Shown piece by piece: positions 23,038 to 33,700 of a DNA stretch of 64,000 nt. How positions within the stretch are numbered: the stretch's first letter is position 1; every line of letters starts with the position of its first letter. Under the pieces are notes generated by a model. It did no database searches. It saw only the letters and a list, made by a program, of their open reading frames with translations, and was not told the origin of the DNA. This DNA comes from Capitella teleta (lineage: Eukaryota > Annelida > Polychaeta > Capitellidae): assembly GCA_000328365.1 (NCBI GenBank), contig KB311061.1, positions 60,321 through 124,320 on the forward strand, in the 5' to 3' direction. A program made the translations under genes and the position numbers.

Positions 23038-24539
23038 TTAAAACGCAGTACAATTACAGAGATTTCCATCTGATGCAGTGGATCCTCCGGGAGAGAATTG
23101 GATGACAAGCACAAAATATGTGACTACGAGTCCAAATATCTGAAGAATGAATTTAACAAAAACCTTCATAAGTGGCAATGGTCACTCACGGTTAGGATGC
23201 ACTCTTTGTCGATGACGAATAGACCTGCTGTCGTGAAACCAATGGGAGGACCCCCAAGTCGAACCATGAAGGCTGTCACCTAAATAAAACACATGCAGAG
23301 ATGCAGATTGGCAACTGATGCTCTCTCAATCACATGCAAGGGCTCAACAAACTTACTTCAGCACGCAGATGTGCCGGCGCATCTTCCTTCAAGGAAATCT
23401 GGTGCACATCATCCCACAAGGCATGAGCCTATCAGCGAGATAAATTTGATGAAACAAAATAAAACCGAGATGTGCCTCCTCACCTCTTCATGTACGTAAG
23501 CGGCCCAAATTGACAATAAAGAAAGCGATCCAATAGACACCAAGGCCCAAAAAGCAAACATGAAGGCAACGAGTGGGTCAAGGAGCAATTTTGGCCACCA
23601 GATCATGTTGTAAACGATTAGAATTGCAATGAGAATGCAACAGGCGAAAGAAACGCCAATGTGGACAGATATTGCGCCATCAGCCGTGGAAACCAGTGAG
23701 CTGAGCTTCTGGTGCCGAAGTCGCCAATGCTCAAAGTCCCCAGAGAATGAACCATCATCTTTGATATGAGAGCGGAACATTGTATTGAAGCATTTAAACT
23801 CCCAATGCATCAGGGAAATAATGAACAACCCAAAGACACCAACAAATGACCAGCAGGCTGACAGCCAAATGTGCATGATTAGATACGCGATGCGGACATA
23901 CAGCCAAAAATCCATGTCCGGAGAGAAGGGCGCCAATGCACTGTCCATAGAAAATGTATAAAATATACCATAGAAACCGAAGGCAGAGTTTGCAGCAAAT
24001 GCAACCCATGCAGTTGACACATAGATTTTGGTCTTCTTGCGGTAAATGGCCAGCTTAGAATTACATGCAACTGAATGAATCTGGTGCCACCTGAAGAAAA
24101 AGGCTTCCATTCCTAAAGGACTTGAGCAGGCGTGGTACATGGTACAGCTGTTGGCTGCACATTCGAAGTACCATGCCATGAAGATTAATTTACCAAACAG
24201 GTCTGGGCCCAGCTCAAAACCGTCTTTGAAAGTGCTCCAATACCGAAGGAAATTGAAGCAAATGACAATGAGAATGAAGGTGCTGTATATCTTTCCAACT
24301 GACCATTTAACTTTTCCTGTAGCTTGGCGAAATGGGCAAACACTGTGAAAATATAATCCAAATATTTGCTGGCTCCTAATCAATGGTAGCATAGTATTGT
24401 ACAATAACAATCCAGTGCAGTCTCTGTGTTTAGGTTTGATATCTCTGCCTTCTTCATGCTCTCCTGATATTTCTTCTTCCAGTACCATGGGTGACATGGT
24501 TCCAACTCGATTATTCTCTTTTTCTCCAAACAAGTTCAT
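23038..24539 (-). CDS. Gustatory-receptor-like chemoreceptor 1 (4 exons)
   Basis: Exons 24539-23484, 23428-23357, 23279-23190 and 23139-23038 join at phase 0 (introns 55, 77 and 50 bp) to 439 residues. The protein has about seven hydrophobic helices, an intracellular-type N-terminus with no signal peptide, and the C-terminal signature of the insect GR/OR superfamily: GFTTAGLFVIDKECILT in exon 3 and, opening exon 4, TYFVLVIQF, an exact TYhhhhhQF motif. Three phase-0 introns near the C-terminus, the last just before that motif, match the ancestral intron pattern described for this superfamily. Members are inverted-topology ion channels in insects; outside arthropods they are called GRL proteins and ligands are mostly unknown. 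It lies in the same orientation as GR-like gene 2, 3 kb away. The start is the first ATG of the frame. Confidence 0.88.
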
Positions 24540-24945
24540 TTGGTTCTCTGACGTCTTGTGACAGCTATTTCTATCGCTCTGTCCTCTTCTCTTCCCCGTC
24601 TGTCAATCGGGCCTTTTTATTGTGCTTGTTGGATCCACACACGCTGATTGCCGAGTAAATATAATGTCGAGATACATTATGCAAACAATTTGATGCATGA
24701 GTCACATGGCCAAGCAAGGTCATTTTTTTGAACAAAAGTGCATTGCCACTCGGATTGGACTGCATGCTGCCTCCAAATAATGCAACCGAGGATCATCCTG
24801 AATCCTCGGCTTCATAACTGGCTATTTACTTCCTTGGGCAAAACCTAACACTGGTCAGTGCTCGGTCTCTTCTATCTAGAAGACTCAGTGTTATGATTCT
24901 CGAAAATTAGCGAAACTTTATGTGTTACTAGTAATCCGTGCTGAG
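24540..24945. other. 5' flank of GR-like gene 1
   Basis: Upstream side of the minus-strand receptor gene. It does not share the promoter block found at 28.9 and 20.3 kb. No convincing core-promoter motif. Confidence 0.35.
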
Positions 24946-25277
24946 CGGTCAATCCGATTTCATGAACGTGGCTGAACCAGATGTTCTCTGCCGATGCTGA
25001 CGAACTACAAAACCCAGATTATACTACGACAGCGTGCGATAATAGTATAGAGATATGGCTATAATATGTCGTAGAACTCTTTAATGTTTGTTATTAATCC
25101 TATTGTGATACGATATTATGGTTTATTTAATGAATTAACAATCTTGAGATCTCGAAGTGAAGGCGCTTAAACCCGAGGTACTTTAAACCATGTTCATGAA
25201 ATCGCTTAAGCTAATCCTTGAAAGGATCAGCTTAACCTTGTTAATCCGAGCTAATCTACGTTCATGAAATCGGGCCC
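24946..25277. mobile_element. PIF/Harbinger-like MITE
   Basis: About 330 bp with inverted ends sharing CCGATTTCATGAACGT: direct near 24953-24968 and reversed at 25262-25273, where the outer end reads GGGCCC. An extra reversed copy of TTCATGAAATCG with CTTAAGCTAATC sits inside at about 25193-25215. No coding capacity. The GGGCC-type ends resemble PIF/Harbinger elements, but I could not confirm a 3-bp target duplication. Confidence 0.55.
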
Positions 25278-25593
25278 AGAGGAATACAGAGAAATGCAAA
25301 ATCAAGGAGTTAGCTAGTAAAGTAATAAGCTTTGACTAGCACATTAAATTTGAATCCAAATTAATGATCAAAGTGGACTGAAAGAATCAGTACTGCTCGC
25401 CACAGAACCGTACTGTAGCGACGAACCGAGCAATGCCTTTAAACGGACCAATTACATACATGTATTACATTAATATATATTTACGCGAATCAATTAGCTG
25501 GTGCTTTATCTGAAATTCGGCTTACGAAAAGAATGCAATAAGCTGGTTGATTTAAGGAGTAATAATTACATAATATGATTGGCTTTTACGGCG
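25278..25593. other. Intergenic, nothing recognised
   Basis: Short AT-rich stretch between two repeats; no feature seen. Confidence 0.4.
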
Positions 25594-25890
25594 CCATTCA
25601 ATCCATTCGGGTGATACGGACGCCAGAACAGAAGACCCGGAACCGGGGTTTCCCCCTACTGTTATTGATAAATCCCAAGGGTTCTTTATCCTGTATACTA
25701 CCATAGACAATAGTACACAACACTCGGCCTTGTTACTAGTACGCAGTTGGGCAACACTGCAGAGTCACCGAAGAATTATAATTTTAACGAATTACAATTA
25801 TAACTCACAATCATAACGCCCGTGGCCGGATTGGGTATCGAACCCAGAACCTCGACCTCCACGATCGGCGTAAGATTGCGGTCAGACTTA
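25594..25890 (-). repeat. tRNA-derived SINE, copy 3
   Basis: Reverse-oriented member of the family at 16.7-17.4 kb. B box GGTTCGATACC on the minus strand (25834-25844) has one change from the other copies; the CTGCAGTGTTG and GGGGGAAACCCCGGTTCC body blocks are present. Confidence 0.85.
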
Positions 25891-26019
25891 CATTAACTTC
25901 TATTGACCCTAACTGACCTTAAGATTAAGCTTGTATATACACACAAATGGAAAGTGCTCCATACCTGTCGCCCGTTGCCATATGGAAACTCTGCCGGACA
26001 AAATATAAAACCCAGATGG

Positions 26020-26215
26020 GAAGGGCCAATTCCAGAAAAAAACTTAACTTTGGGACTTAATTAAGTTAAGTCCTCCAGGGGCCGATTCCCGAAAGAAACT
26101 TAAGTGCTAAAACTAAGTTCGGGAGGAGTTAAGTTGACTAAAACGAATCCAGAAACAAACTTAAGTCCTCTAGACTCTACAAAACTTAAGTGACCTCTCG
26201 ACCTGACTTAAATCA
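26020..26215. repeat. Cluster of PIF/Harbinger-like end repeats
   Basis: Three related units begin with GGGCCAATTCCAGAAA (26024), GGGCCGATTCCCGAAA (26078) and ACGAATCCAGAAAC (about 26144), each followed by AACTTAAGT-type sequence. This looks like nested or tandem ends of GGGCC-type DNA transposons. No transposase recognised. Confidence 0.5.
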
Positions 26216-26266
26216 AACTTAGTGAATTCAAGATTGCGCCGATCAGAAGACGCCGAATTAATGCTA

Positions 26267-26500
26267 TGGTGTCAACACCTAGAAGGAGCCTTTCAGACAG
26301 GAGCAATGCAGATGGGATTTTTAAAAGTTTTTTTGTGCCTCTTTTTCGTGCTCATACAAGTGCTATTTTTTCTGCTTTACAGTCATAACGTTTGTTTGTT
26401 TGTTTTTTTCTTTTCTTTTTCATTACGCTTTTTTTTCTTTCCATAACACCTTCCAGAGCATTGCTCCTGTCTGGAAGGCTCCTTCTGGGTGTTGACACCA
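26267..26500. repeat. Foldback: 43-bp inverted repeat with 148-bp loop
   Basis: Arms 26267-26309 and 26458-26500 are reverse complements with two mismatches in 43. The loop is T-rich on the + strand. This adjoins the PIF/Harbinger-like repeats and may be part of one composite element. Confidence 0.85.
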
Positions 26501-27360
26501 TCTATCTCACAAATCACTATTTTCCCTATATATGTACGTCATACTACATATCATTAGTACTTCATTTGTTATTTTCAACTGAGTACATACATTCAGACTG
26601 TTGAAAATAAAATATGTTGCTTCACTATGTTTCCTTCGATCTTATAATTATTCATCTTTGGTTGTCTATGCTCTGCCATTCGTTCATTCGTTTATCGCAG
26701 ATTCCGGTTTCGGAGAACCAAAAACGCTCAATTTTTGCACAAATTAATAATCTTTTAGCAAATTTAGGCTCGGTTTTTATATTGACTCATATTTTAGTAT
26801 GAATTTTATGTGCGAAACTGCGAGTGACTCAGCTAGGCGACACGCTATGACCAGAGATACTCTATGCTATGCCATTTCTTTTTACACAATGGAGATAGGC
26901 CGATGTCGAATCTGTGTGTCTATAATCTCCATATTTATGTGACTAGCTGACGCATGGCACAACAAATACATTAAGCACAAATAAAACTAACACTCAGCTC
27001 ACGGAACTCTGTTGTAAGCCTTTTTAATTTTAATTATTGAATGAATATGCAAATGGGCACCCGAAAACAAGGCAGCGCCAGATCGCATGAAATTTTCTCT
27101 ATCTAATGCCCATTTTGAAGCCAGTGACTTCAATTTTTCGTAAATTTGGCTGTGCGAGTTAATTGTGTTTGTAATTTGTGGAAAGTTTTCAGCCTTTAGA
27201 TTTCCAGAATAAATTTAATCTATATTTTTTTCGATTCATTTCTATTATATTTGCATATGTACACAATAACAGACAGAAACGTGAAATATAAACCATAAAT
27301 AAAACTTGTTGATTTGATGCAATAACAAAGTCCCAAACAATTCTATTGCTATTGTAAGTA
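26501..27360. other. AT-rich intergenic sequence
   Basis: Sequence between the foldback and the 3' end of GR-like gene 2. No gene recognised. Confidence 0.4.
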
Positions 27361-27366
27361 TTTATT
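27361..27366 (-). terminator. Candidate poly(A) signal of GR-like gene 2
   Basis: AATAAA on the minus strand 34 bp past the stop at 27400-27402, implying a very short 3' UTR. Confidence 0.55.
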
Positions 27367-27399
27367 TTTACTAGACGAGCAAAGCTATGGTTCCTCCAG

Positions 27400-28854
27400 T
27401 TACCAAAGAGCAGCCGCAGTTGACGTGGTTATGTTATTAGCGCTTTCTTTGGTCTCATCAGAAGCGAACTGAATGATGAGGAAGAAATAGCTCACAATAA
27501 CTCCCATGATCTGAGTAAAAGTAGAAACATCGAAGCAAAAACATGTATAGCTCAATATTCACTCACTGTAAGAAGAACTGGTTTATCAATGACAAACATC
27601 GAGGAAGCCGTGAAGCCTATCGAACGGCCGGTCAACCGGGAGACGAAAATCAACACCTGTATCAACAAGGTAATCGCGCTATTTAAATGGGTATACTCCG
27701 TCATTTTCATCTACCTGTAGTCTGAATGCATTTGTTGTGTCGCTAAGGGAGATACTGAATATGTCACTGACAAGCGAGTGTGCCTTGAAAACATATTGCT
27801 ATGACGAGGAGGGCAATCAAGCCACAGGTGCATTACTGACCTCATGATTCACATAGGCGCAGAAAATAAACATCACCGTAATGTACAGCACAGCAAAAGT
27901 AAACCATGAAATGAAAATGATCATCATGCCTGTGTGTTCGCGTAGATCAGACCACCAGATGATATCGTAGAGGATCAGCAGAATCTCCAGGATGGTTGCC
28001 AGAAAAGAAAACCCAACAGTCAGTGACACAGTGGCTTCGGCCTCTTCAATGAAGACACATATGCGCAGATGCCGACGGCGATGTTCCTCCAAATCGCCTT
28101 GAAAATCGCCTCCCTTAGAGATGCATTGACGAAATTGTGCATTGAAGTGCTTCAGTTCATAATGGGCAACATCCGTAAGGAAAAGGACGTAGACACTAGG
28201 TAAACTGAAGTATCCGACGATGATTATGTGGAAGACCATGTAGAGACCTCTTATAAGGTTGATGTGGTCGTTGTCACGCTTGATTGGTGTATGCATGCCA
28301 TCCAACATTGAAGTTGTAAGAAAAGCGTACAACTCGAATGCAATGTTCAACGGTATTGTTCCCAAACCAAAAATCACATACCACCGACATTTCTTTGTGA
28401 AGTATGCCATCTTCTCTGGTGATGGCTGCTGGTTGAACGAGTGCCATTTGGTCAGTGTTGCAAACAGCCTCCCTTTACAGTTACATGCAGTGTACATTGT
28501 CATGGCATTGACCAGGGCCATTGACATCCAACAAAATATGGTCACATCCAGGAACAACTGTGGATCAAGGCTTCGCGATGCATTGAAGAGGAATAGCAAC
28601 CGCACTTGATTCAGGATCAGCAACAGGATCACCACGACTTGGTAGATCTTAGCAGCACTCCATCGCGTACTTGGATTCCTCTCGCTACCGTTTGTGATAT
28701 TGTCGAAATGGACCATGCCAAGTAACTTCATGGCAGTGAACAGCCACCGCATTGCATGGAACAGGCCGTTGCTGGAAAGTTGAGCCATCCGTGTTGGGTT
28801 TTCTGGTAAATCTCTTTCGCTTCCGGGAGAAGTGAAGTTTCTATCATCATCCAT
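27400..28854 (-). CDS. Gustatory-receptor-like chemoreceptor 2 (4 exons)
   Basis: Exons 28854-27841, 27783-27715, 27656-27567 and 27510-27400 join at phase 0 (introns 57, 58 and 56 bp) to 427 residues. It is multi-helix like receptor 1 and shares its exon plan: exon 1 ends after the AYVNHE segment (AYVHEE in receptor 1), exon 2 starts AHSLVSD (AHALWDD), exon 3 has GFTASSMFVIDKPVLLT (30 codons in both), and exon 4 carries SYFFLIIQF, a one-residue variant of TYhhhhhQF. A large outer-loop-like segment in exon 1 has several Cys. I placed the exon 2 acceptor at an AAG because it aligns exactly with receptor 1; an upstream TAG would add five residues but leave a 42-bp intron. I chose the start at MDDDRN because upstream sequence in the same frame is the promoter block duplicated at 20312-20449; the frame itself stays open to 28995. 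Confidence 0.87.
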
Positions 28855-28886
28855 GACGACGAACTGTGCGAGTATGTTATGCATCC

Positions 28887-28916
28887 GACTGCTATTGAAC
28901 CGAGGCCACTTAAATA
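28887..28916 (-). promoter_or_regulatory. Putative core promoter of GR-like gene 2
   Basis: On the minus strand a TATA-like TATTTAAG (28916-28909) is followed by an initiator-like CAGTC (28891-28887) whose A lies 26 bases from the first T of the TATA-like box, with the chosen ATG 36 bases further on. The arrangement is conserved in the orphan copy at 20312-20449. Motif-based inference only. Confidence 0.45.
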
Positions 28917-28989
28917 ATAGATGCGCTGTTAATGTGTTCAGTTTGTTCGTGCAATCAACGTGAAAGCATGTAAACAGCGGAATTTGTAA

Positions 28990-29514
28990 ACGCATGAATT
29001 ATATTTAACGACTCCCACGGAATCAAACAGTGATTGTGGACCGACATGAAATCATGCCAAACCTAATACATACAGTACACATATTTTCATGTATACTCAA
29101 ATATTTGGTTCAACTAATGCAATGCAGACTAATTTTCTACAAATGAAATGATGAAGAAAGAACCTACTGCAAGAAAATTCATGGTAAAAGTTTATCTTCT
29201 TTATGTTCATAAGAAATCACAGGGCAATAATTATGGCAGTAAGAATCCTGCTAATATTACTGTTGACTACAAATCAATTATAATATCTATTAATAATTTC
29301 AAATTAGGCTCAATGCACGTAGCTGTTTGATCCAAGGAGGAACATTTAAAATTCTTAAATATCTTACTTTTTATTCCATCAAACTAGAGAGAGTGAGGGA
29401 GAGAGCTAGGCCTGCGACAGAAAACCATGCAATTTTTGAAGCAAGGCATGAAAATACCTCCACGAACAAGATGCAATATATGACTTGACTTTCTTGACTT
29501 ATGGCGAGCGGTCA
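28990..29514. other. AT-rich intergenic sequence
   Basis: Upstream flank of GR-like gene 2. No gene or element recognised. Confidence 0.4.
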
Positions 29515-29880
29515 TCTGTCTGCTCGAGCAATGATGAACTGCCACACTGTCTTGTCGCTCATGCAGTTGCTGAGCTCATCTGCTGAGATGTCGGTGTCTT
29601 TCCTTAATAGGTCAATGTAAGTTAGCACTGGTTTTCCCTGCTTCCGCTGTCCATGTTTCGGGGTCCAGAGCACGACGTTAGCAGCTATTTCCCCCTCACT
29701 CCTTCTGCAGTGTCTTGCAAACTTTAGCCTTCTTCTGCTGATTTTTTTCGGAGATTTTAGAGAGACTACCATACAACTGCTCGTTGGTCAGGTGCTGGTT
29801 CCAATGGATGTTTAGTGCAGTTCGGAGTATCCTGGTGTAGCAGCTGTTACGGCTGTTACATAATTCTGCACTTGTGAGTT
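29515..29880 (-). mobile_element. LINE fragment: reverse-transcriptase C-terminal tail
   Basis: Two minus-strand frames read the typical C-terminal tail of a non-LTR retrotransposon polyprotein: CYTRILRTALNIHWNQHLTN then EQLYGSL (upstream frame), continued in another frame by RRRLKFARHCRRSEGEIAAN, VVLWTPKHGQRKQGKP and LTYIDLLRKDTDISADEL. The reverse transcriptase and endonuclease parts are missing (5' truncation, usual for LINEs), and a frame change near 29740 marks it as dead. I recognise the tail from invertebrate LINE proteins but cannot assign the clade. Confidence 0.8.
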
Positions 29881-30743
29881 CGTCGGATTGGCATGCATGA
29901 CTGATCGCTGGCCGCTGCTGAATCGTTGTCAAAAGGGCCTGTCCATTCGGTCAGCAGCAGCGGCAGCGTCAACATGTACGATCCGGGGAATCCATAAGTG
30001 TAGGTCATATACTCATATGATGTATAATGTGTTATTATTTTGTTTCGTTTTAGTTGAAAAAAAAAATTATGAAATAATTTTAGTCGCCTGACGGCGACAA
30101 CAGCAGCCATCTAATTGTCTGCTTAGCTTTTCTGACAAGGCCATGTTAAAACGCAATAATAGATAAAAAAAATCCGATTTATTTGTGCGGAGCAACAAAC
30201 AATTGCAACTTTTGTGGTGGTAAATAGGTTAATATACTACCATTAATATTCATTGCGCATGTATTTCTGTGTTCTCTAGTGGTTGTAAATAGTTTCAAAT
30301 TTATCAGGAGATAATTATAATGGGATGCAAGAATGTTCATGTAACATTTTAGATAATTACATATGTTTACATATTTATTAGTTCATAACTTCGTCAATAA
30401 TTTTATAGTTAACACTCAATACAAGTGGTAAACTCATGAGAGCTTCCTAATAATAAACATTTTTGAGTGCTAATCTTTTCGATTTTCGAGTATTATTTCA
30501 GCCCAATAACAATCTGTTTGCGTCATTTCTCTACAGTAAAAATGGAAAATGGAATAAGAGAGTTGGTCGTGATTGCATTAATTTCCTCTGCACGTTTCGT
30601 GAGAGTAATGTAATGCAGCAGCTTGAAAAAGAAGCGTGATCTCCACATCATTTTCGCTTTTTAGTATATTTAATTGTCCCTGAAGCATGCTGTCGAATAA
30701 ACTATTCAACATACAATTAAAATAAATTTGAGGTCCATCGTGT
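29881..30743. other. 5' flank of the mosaic GPCR gene
   Basis: AT-rich, no gene. TATAAAG at 30744-30750 lies 36-42 bases before the ATG and is a TATA-like candidate; a TCAGTC initiator-like site at 30760-30765 is too close to it for standard spacing. Confidence 0.35.
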
Positions 30744-30786
30744 TATAAAGGGAAAGTTATCAGTCTACATTGACATCAAATCGACC

Positions 30787-33700
30787 ATGTTGGCTGTCAA
30801 GGTACTCATCATCTCTGCCACCCTTGGTGTGATTCTTCTAACACGTCAGAGCAAACCCGATTCAAGATGGAAATTTGACATTGCTGCAAAACCTTTGGAA
30901 AATATCCTTGTGGATACATGCAAATTCAACCTGCATGACTGTATGGCTAAACTCCATAGATATTTCCAACGTGTTTGGAAACATTGCTTTTTCGGAGAGT
31001 GCTCTCAACTGACTTGCGGAAAAGAGTCTAACAGACAAACACTCGGAACTTTTTGCGGGCGATTCTGTTTCAATCAGTTGATTTCAGATGTATCATGTAA
31101 GTGGTTTATTAGTTTTCCAAAGGGATACGGCCTCAACTTGTCGATCGTTTCACTGAATCCATGGACATCGAGCGAATGTACACCAGATGGCATGTATATG
31201 TACGACGTGGAAAAAATAACAGGTTATGTGGCCATGTCCACAATCGGACCGAAAAGTGGATCGTCTGGTCTTGCCAGCGTAATGCCAGTCTACTACCGTG
31301 GAGATTCAAACATCAAAACAAAAATTATTCAATACTTTTGTGGTGAGGGAAGCTATTCTCTTGTTCAACCGGCTTTTAATGAATTCCTTCTGGAATGGAG
31401 ATCTGTTATTAAAATAGAACACGAAGTCGATGTCCTCATATCGTATGAGTTAATAAGTGCAGACACTTTGGTAAAATCAACAAGAAACGAAGGTTACGGG
31501 ATCCACTCAACACAAAACTACTCTTTGCCTGGGGAACAGCTCTATGATGAGTACATGGACGCCTATTTCGTCTCATGGGATTGGATCTCACCATTAGGTA
31601 AGATCTCCCAGTTGGATCTTCACATTCTCAATTGCACTCAACGAGGCGCAGAGCTCTTCGTTCATGATGGACCATCATTAAATACAGAATTGCTGGCAAC
31701 ATTCCCATGTAATGGAATCAAAGATGAAACATTGTATGGCACAATGAGGCATATGCACATTAGATTGCATTTGCTCTCAGAAAGTGAGAGACTGGTCCGC
31801 TTCACTTTAATAAATGTCGATATGTGTAGATACACCGCGCAGAGACAATGTTCAAATCACATAGTCCAGGACAGTATCAAAATTAATCATGTTGAAGAAT
31901 CGTCATTCTATCATCAATGGGGGTTATATAATCCGGATGCTGCTGGATATCTGCGACTGCATTTGCACTTAATGTCGTACGAAGGCGAGCAAACTGGAAG
32001 GTGCAATTACGCGGGACTCCTTTTCGTAGGCATACCACAGCTTGAAGGCAGTAATGTTTTATTGTGTGATTCCACTAACATCGAGCCGAGCTTAACCAAC
32101 GGTGACGTCATCCTAGGGTCAACGTGGAATTTCCTTCATCTGATTGTATTCCACTACTCTGGCATGGGATTCTTCAACTTCCGAGCCTCCGTACTTCCTT
32201 ATGAATGCCCAACGCTGATCAATCCATGTCGGTTCCCAACTTTTGTGAGGTTGACTTTCGGTTCTGAGGCGTTAGGCAACAGAAAAGTTGGGAGATTCAT
32301 CGTGAACGAACGTCGGGGTAGAAGCTATTCACAAAGGATGTACAACGGTCAGCTCTTTCATGAAGCATTTACGCTCAAATACACCCAAAGACCAAAAAGA
32401 CAATTCGAGTTCGCCTTCACGATTATGATAAGTTCATTGAAAACGTGTCTTGTTTTCCAACGGGCCATGTACATGGAAAGTCAAGAAATTGACTGTACCA
32501 TTCAGTTATGGAAGGACGAAACTGGTGTTTACTCTCAACGCAACTATCCCATATTGACACCAAAACATAAAGTGACAAAACTAGAGGATTATGACTGCAG
32601 AAGAGACATCCTTCACATAGTGTCCAATGCCTACCTCTTGAAGTATCTGTTCCCTAGCAAAATTGTCATCCCTTATGTTTACTATGTTGTGAGTGGATTA
32701 CATATGAAGCGCGTTGAGTTGATCAACTGGAAGAATGGCGTCGATGTACCTACAATTGGTGTCGGCTCATTTAAAGTTAAGTTCTTCTCAAAATGCGGTT
32801 TTACTGACTACTCACGAATGGAATTTGTGAGATCTACACCCATACTTAGAATGGAAGCTAATCATAATGGTGTGATGGAAACTAAACAGCGCTATGGAGT
32901 TGTACGCTACCCGCTAAGAGAGAGGATCCAACTTTTGCTGATAGATTTTGCTGAGCAGAGTTACCCAGGAAAGTGTTGTCACGTGCATCTATTTATACAG
33001 CTTAATCTCCCAATCACACAACAAGCAAAAGACATTACTTTGGAGGGCACCGCTCGCCACACCACGGGAAACATGTTTGATGGGGAACATTTGGTGACCG
33101 TTGAGAATGTGTTCAAATGGCAACAGCAGTGGAAATCAAAATCTCTTCACTGGAGGATTCCAGGGAATATTGCACATGATCCCCGAGAACATAATATGGT
33201 GCTGAACAAAATGGAGATTGCGTTGCAGTCTGTTCAACTGCAGAACCTGAACGATGGCAGCATAACTGTTAGGTTCAAACGAGAAATTGGTTCCAAGCAC
33301 TCGACATTGATTTGTCCTCCAAAAGGCGACCCGGATTTATTGCCAATGCAATATTGCTTTCCTGATTCGGACTGGTTGAGCACGAGCAGAAGATGGGTGG
33401 AAGCTGAGGCATACTGTCAATCCCTTGGCCTGCATTTGGCGAAGATAAATAGCAAATTAGCTAATGATGTAATGAATGTGAATCTTGATGCTATTTTCCA
33501 TGAAGCACCAACTTCAAGTGGCCGGGCTTCGAAATATGTCTTTATTGGCCTACGCAGGAATATCAAGGTATTTCATAACTTTATCAGAGTAACATTGATT
33601 GAAATTTCTTTTCTTTTCTTCTCTTCTCTCTAGGGTGTGTATTTATGGAGTGACGGCTCTGCCTACAACTATAGATCTTGGGAAGATGGGATTCCATTAC

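Noticed and set aside
28855-28995. N-terminal extension of GR-like gene 2 to 28995
   Set aside because: The extra 47 codons lie in the promoter block duplicated at 20.3 kb, which contains TATA- and initiator-like motifs; a start at the conserved ATG is simpler.
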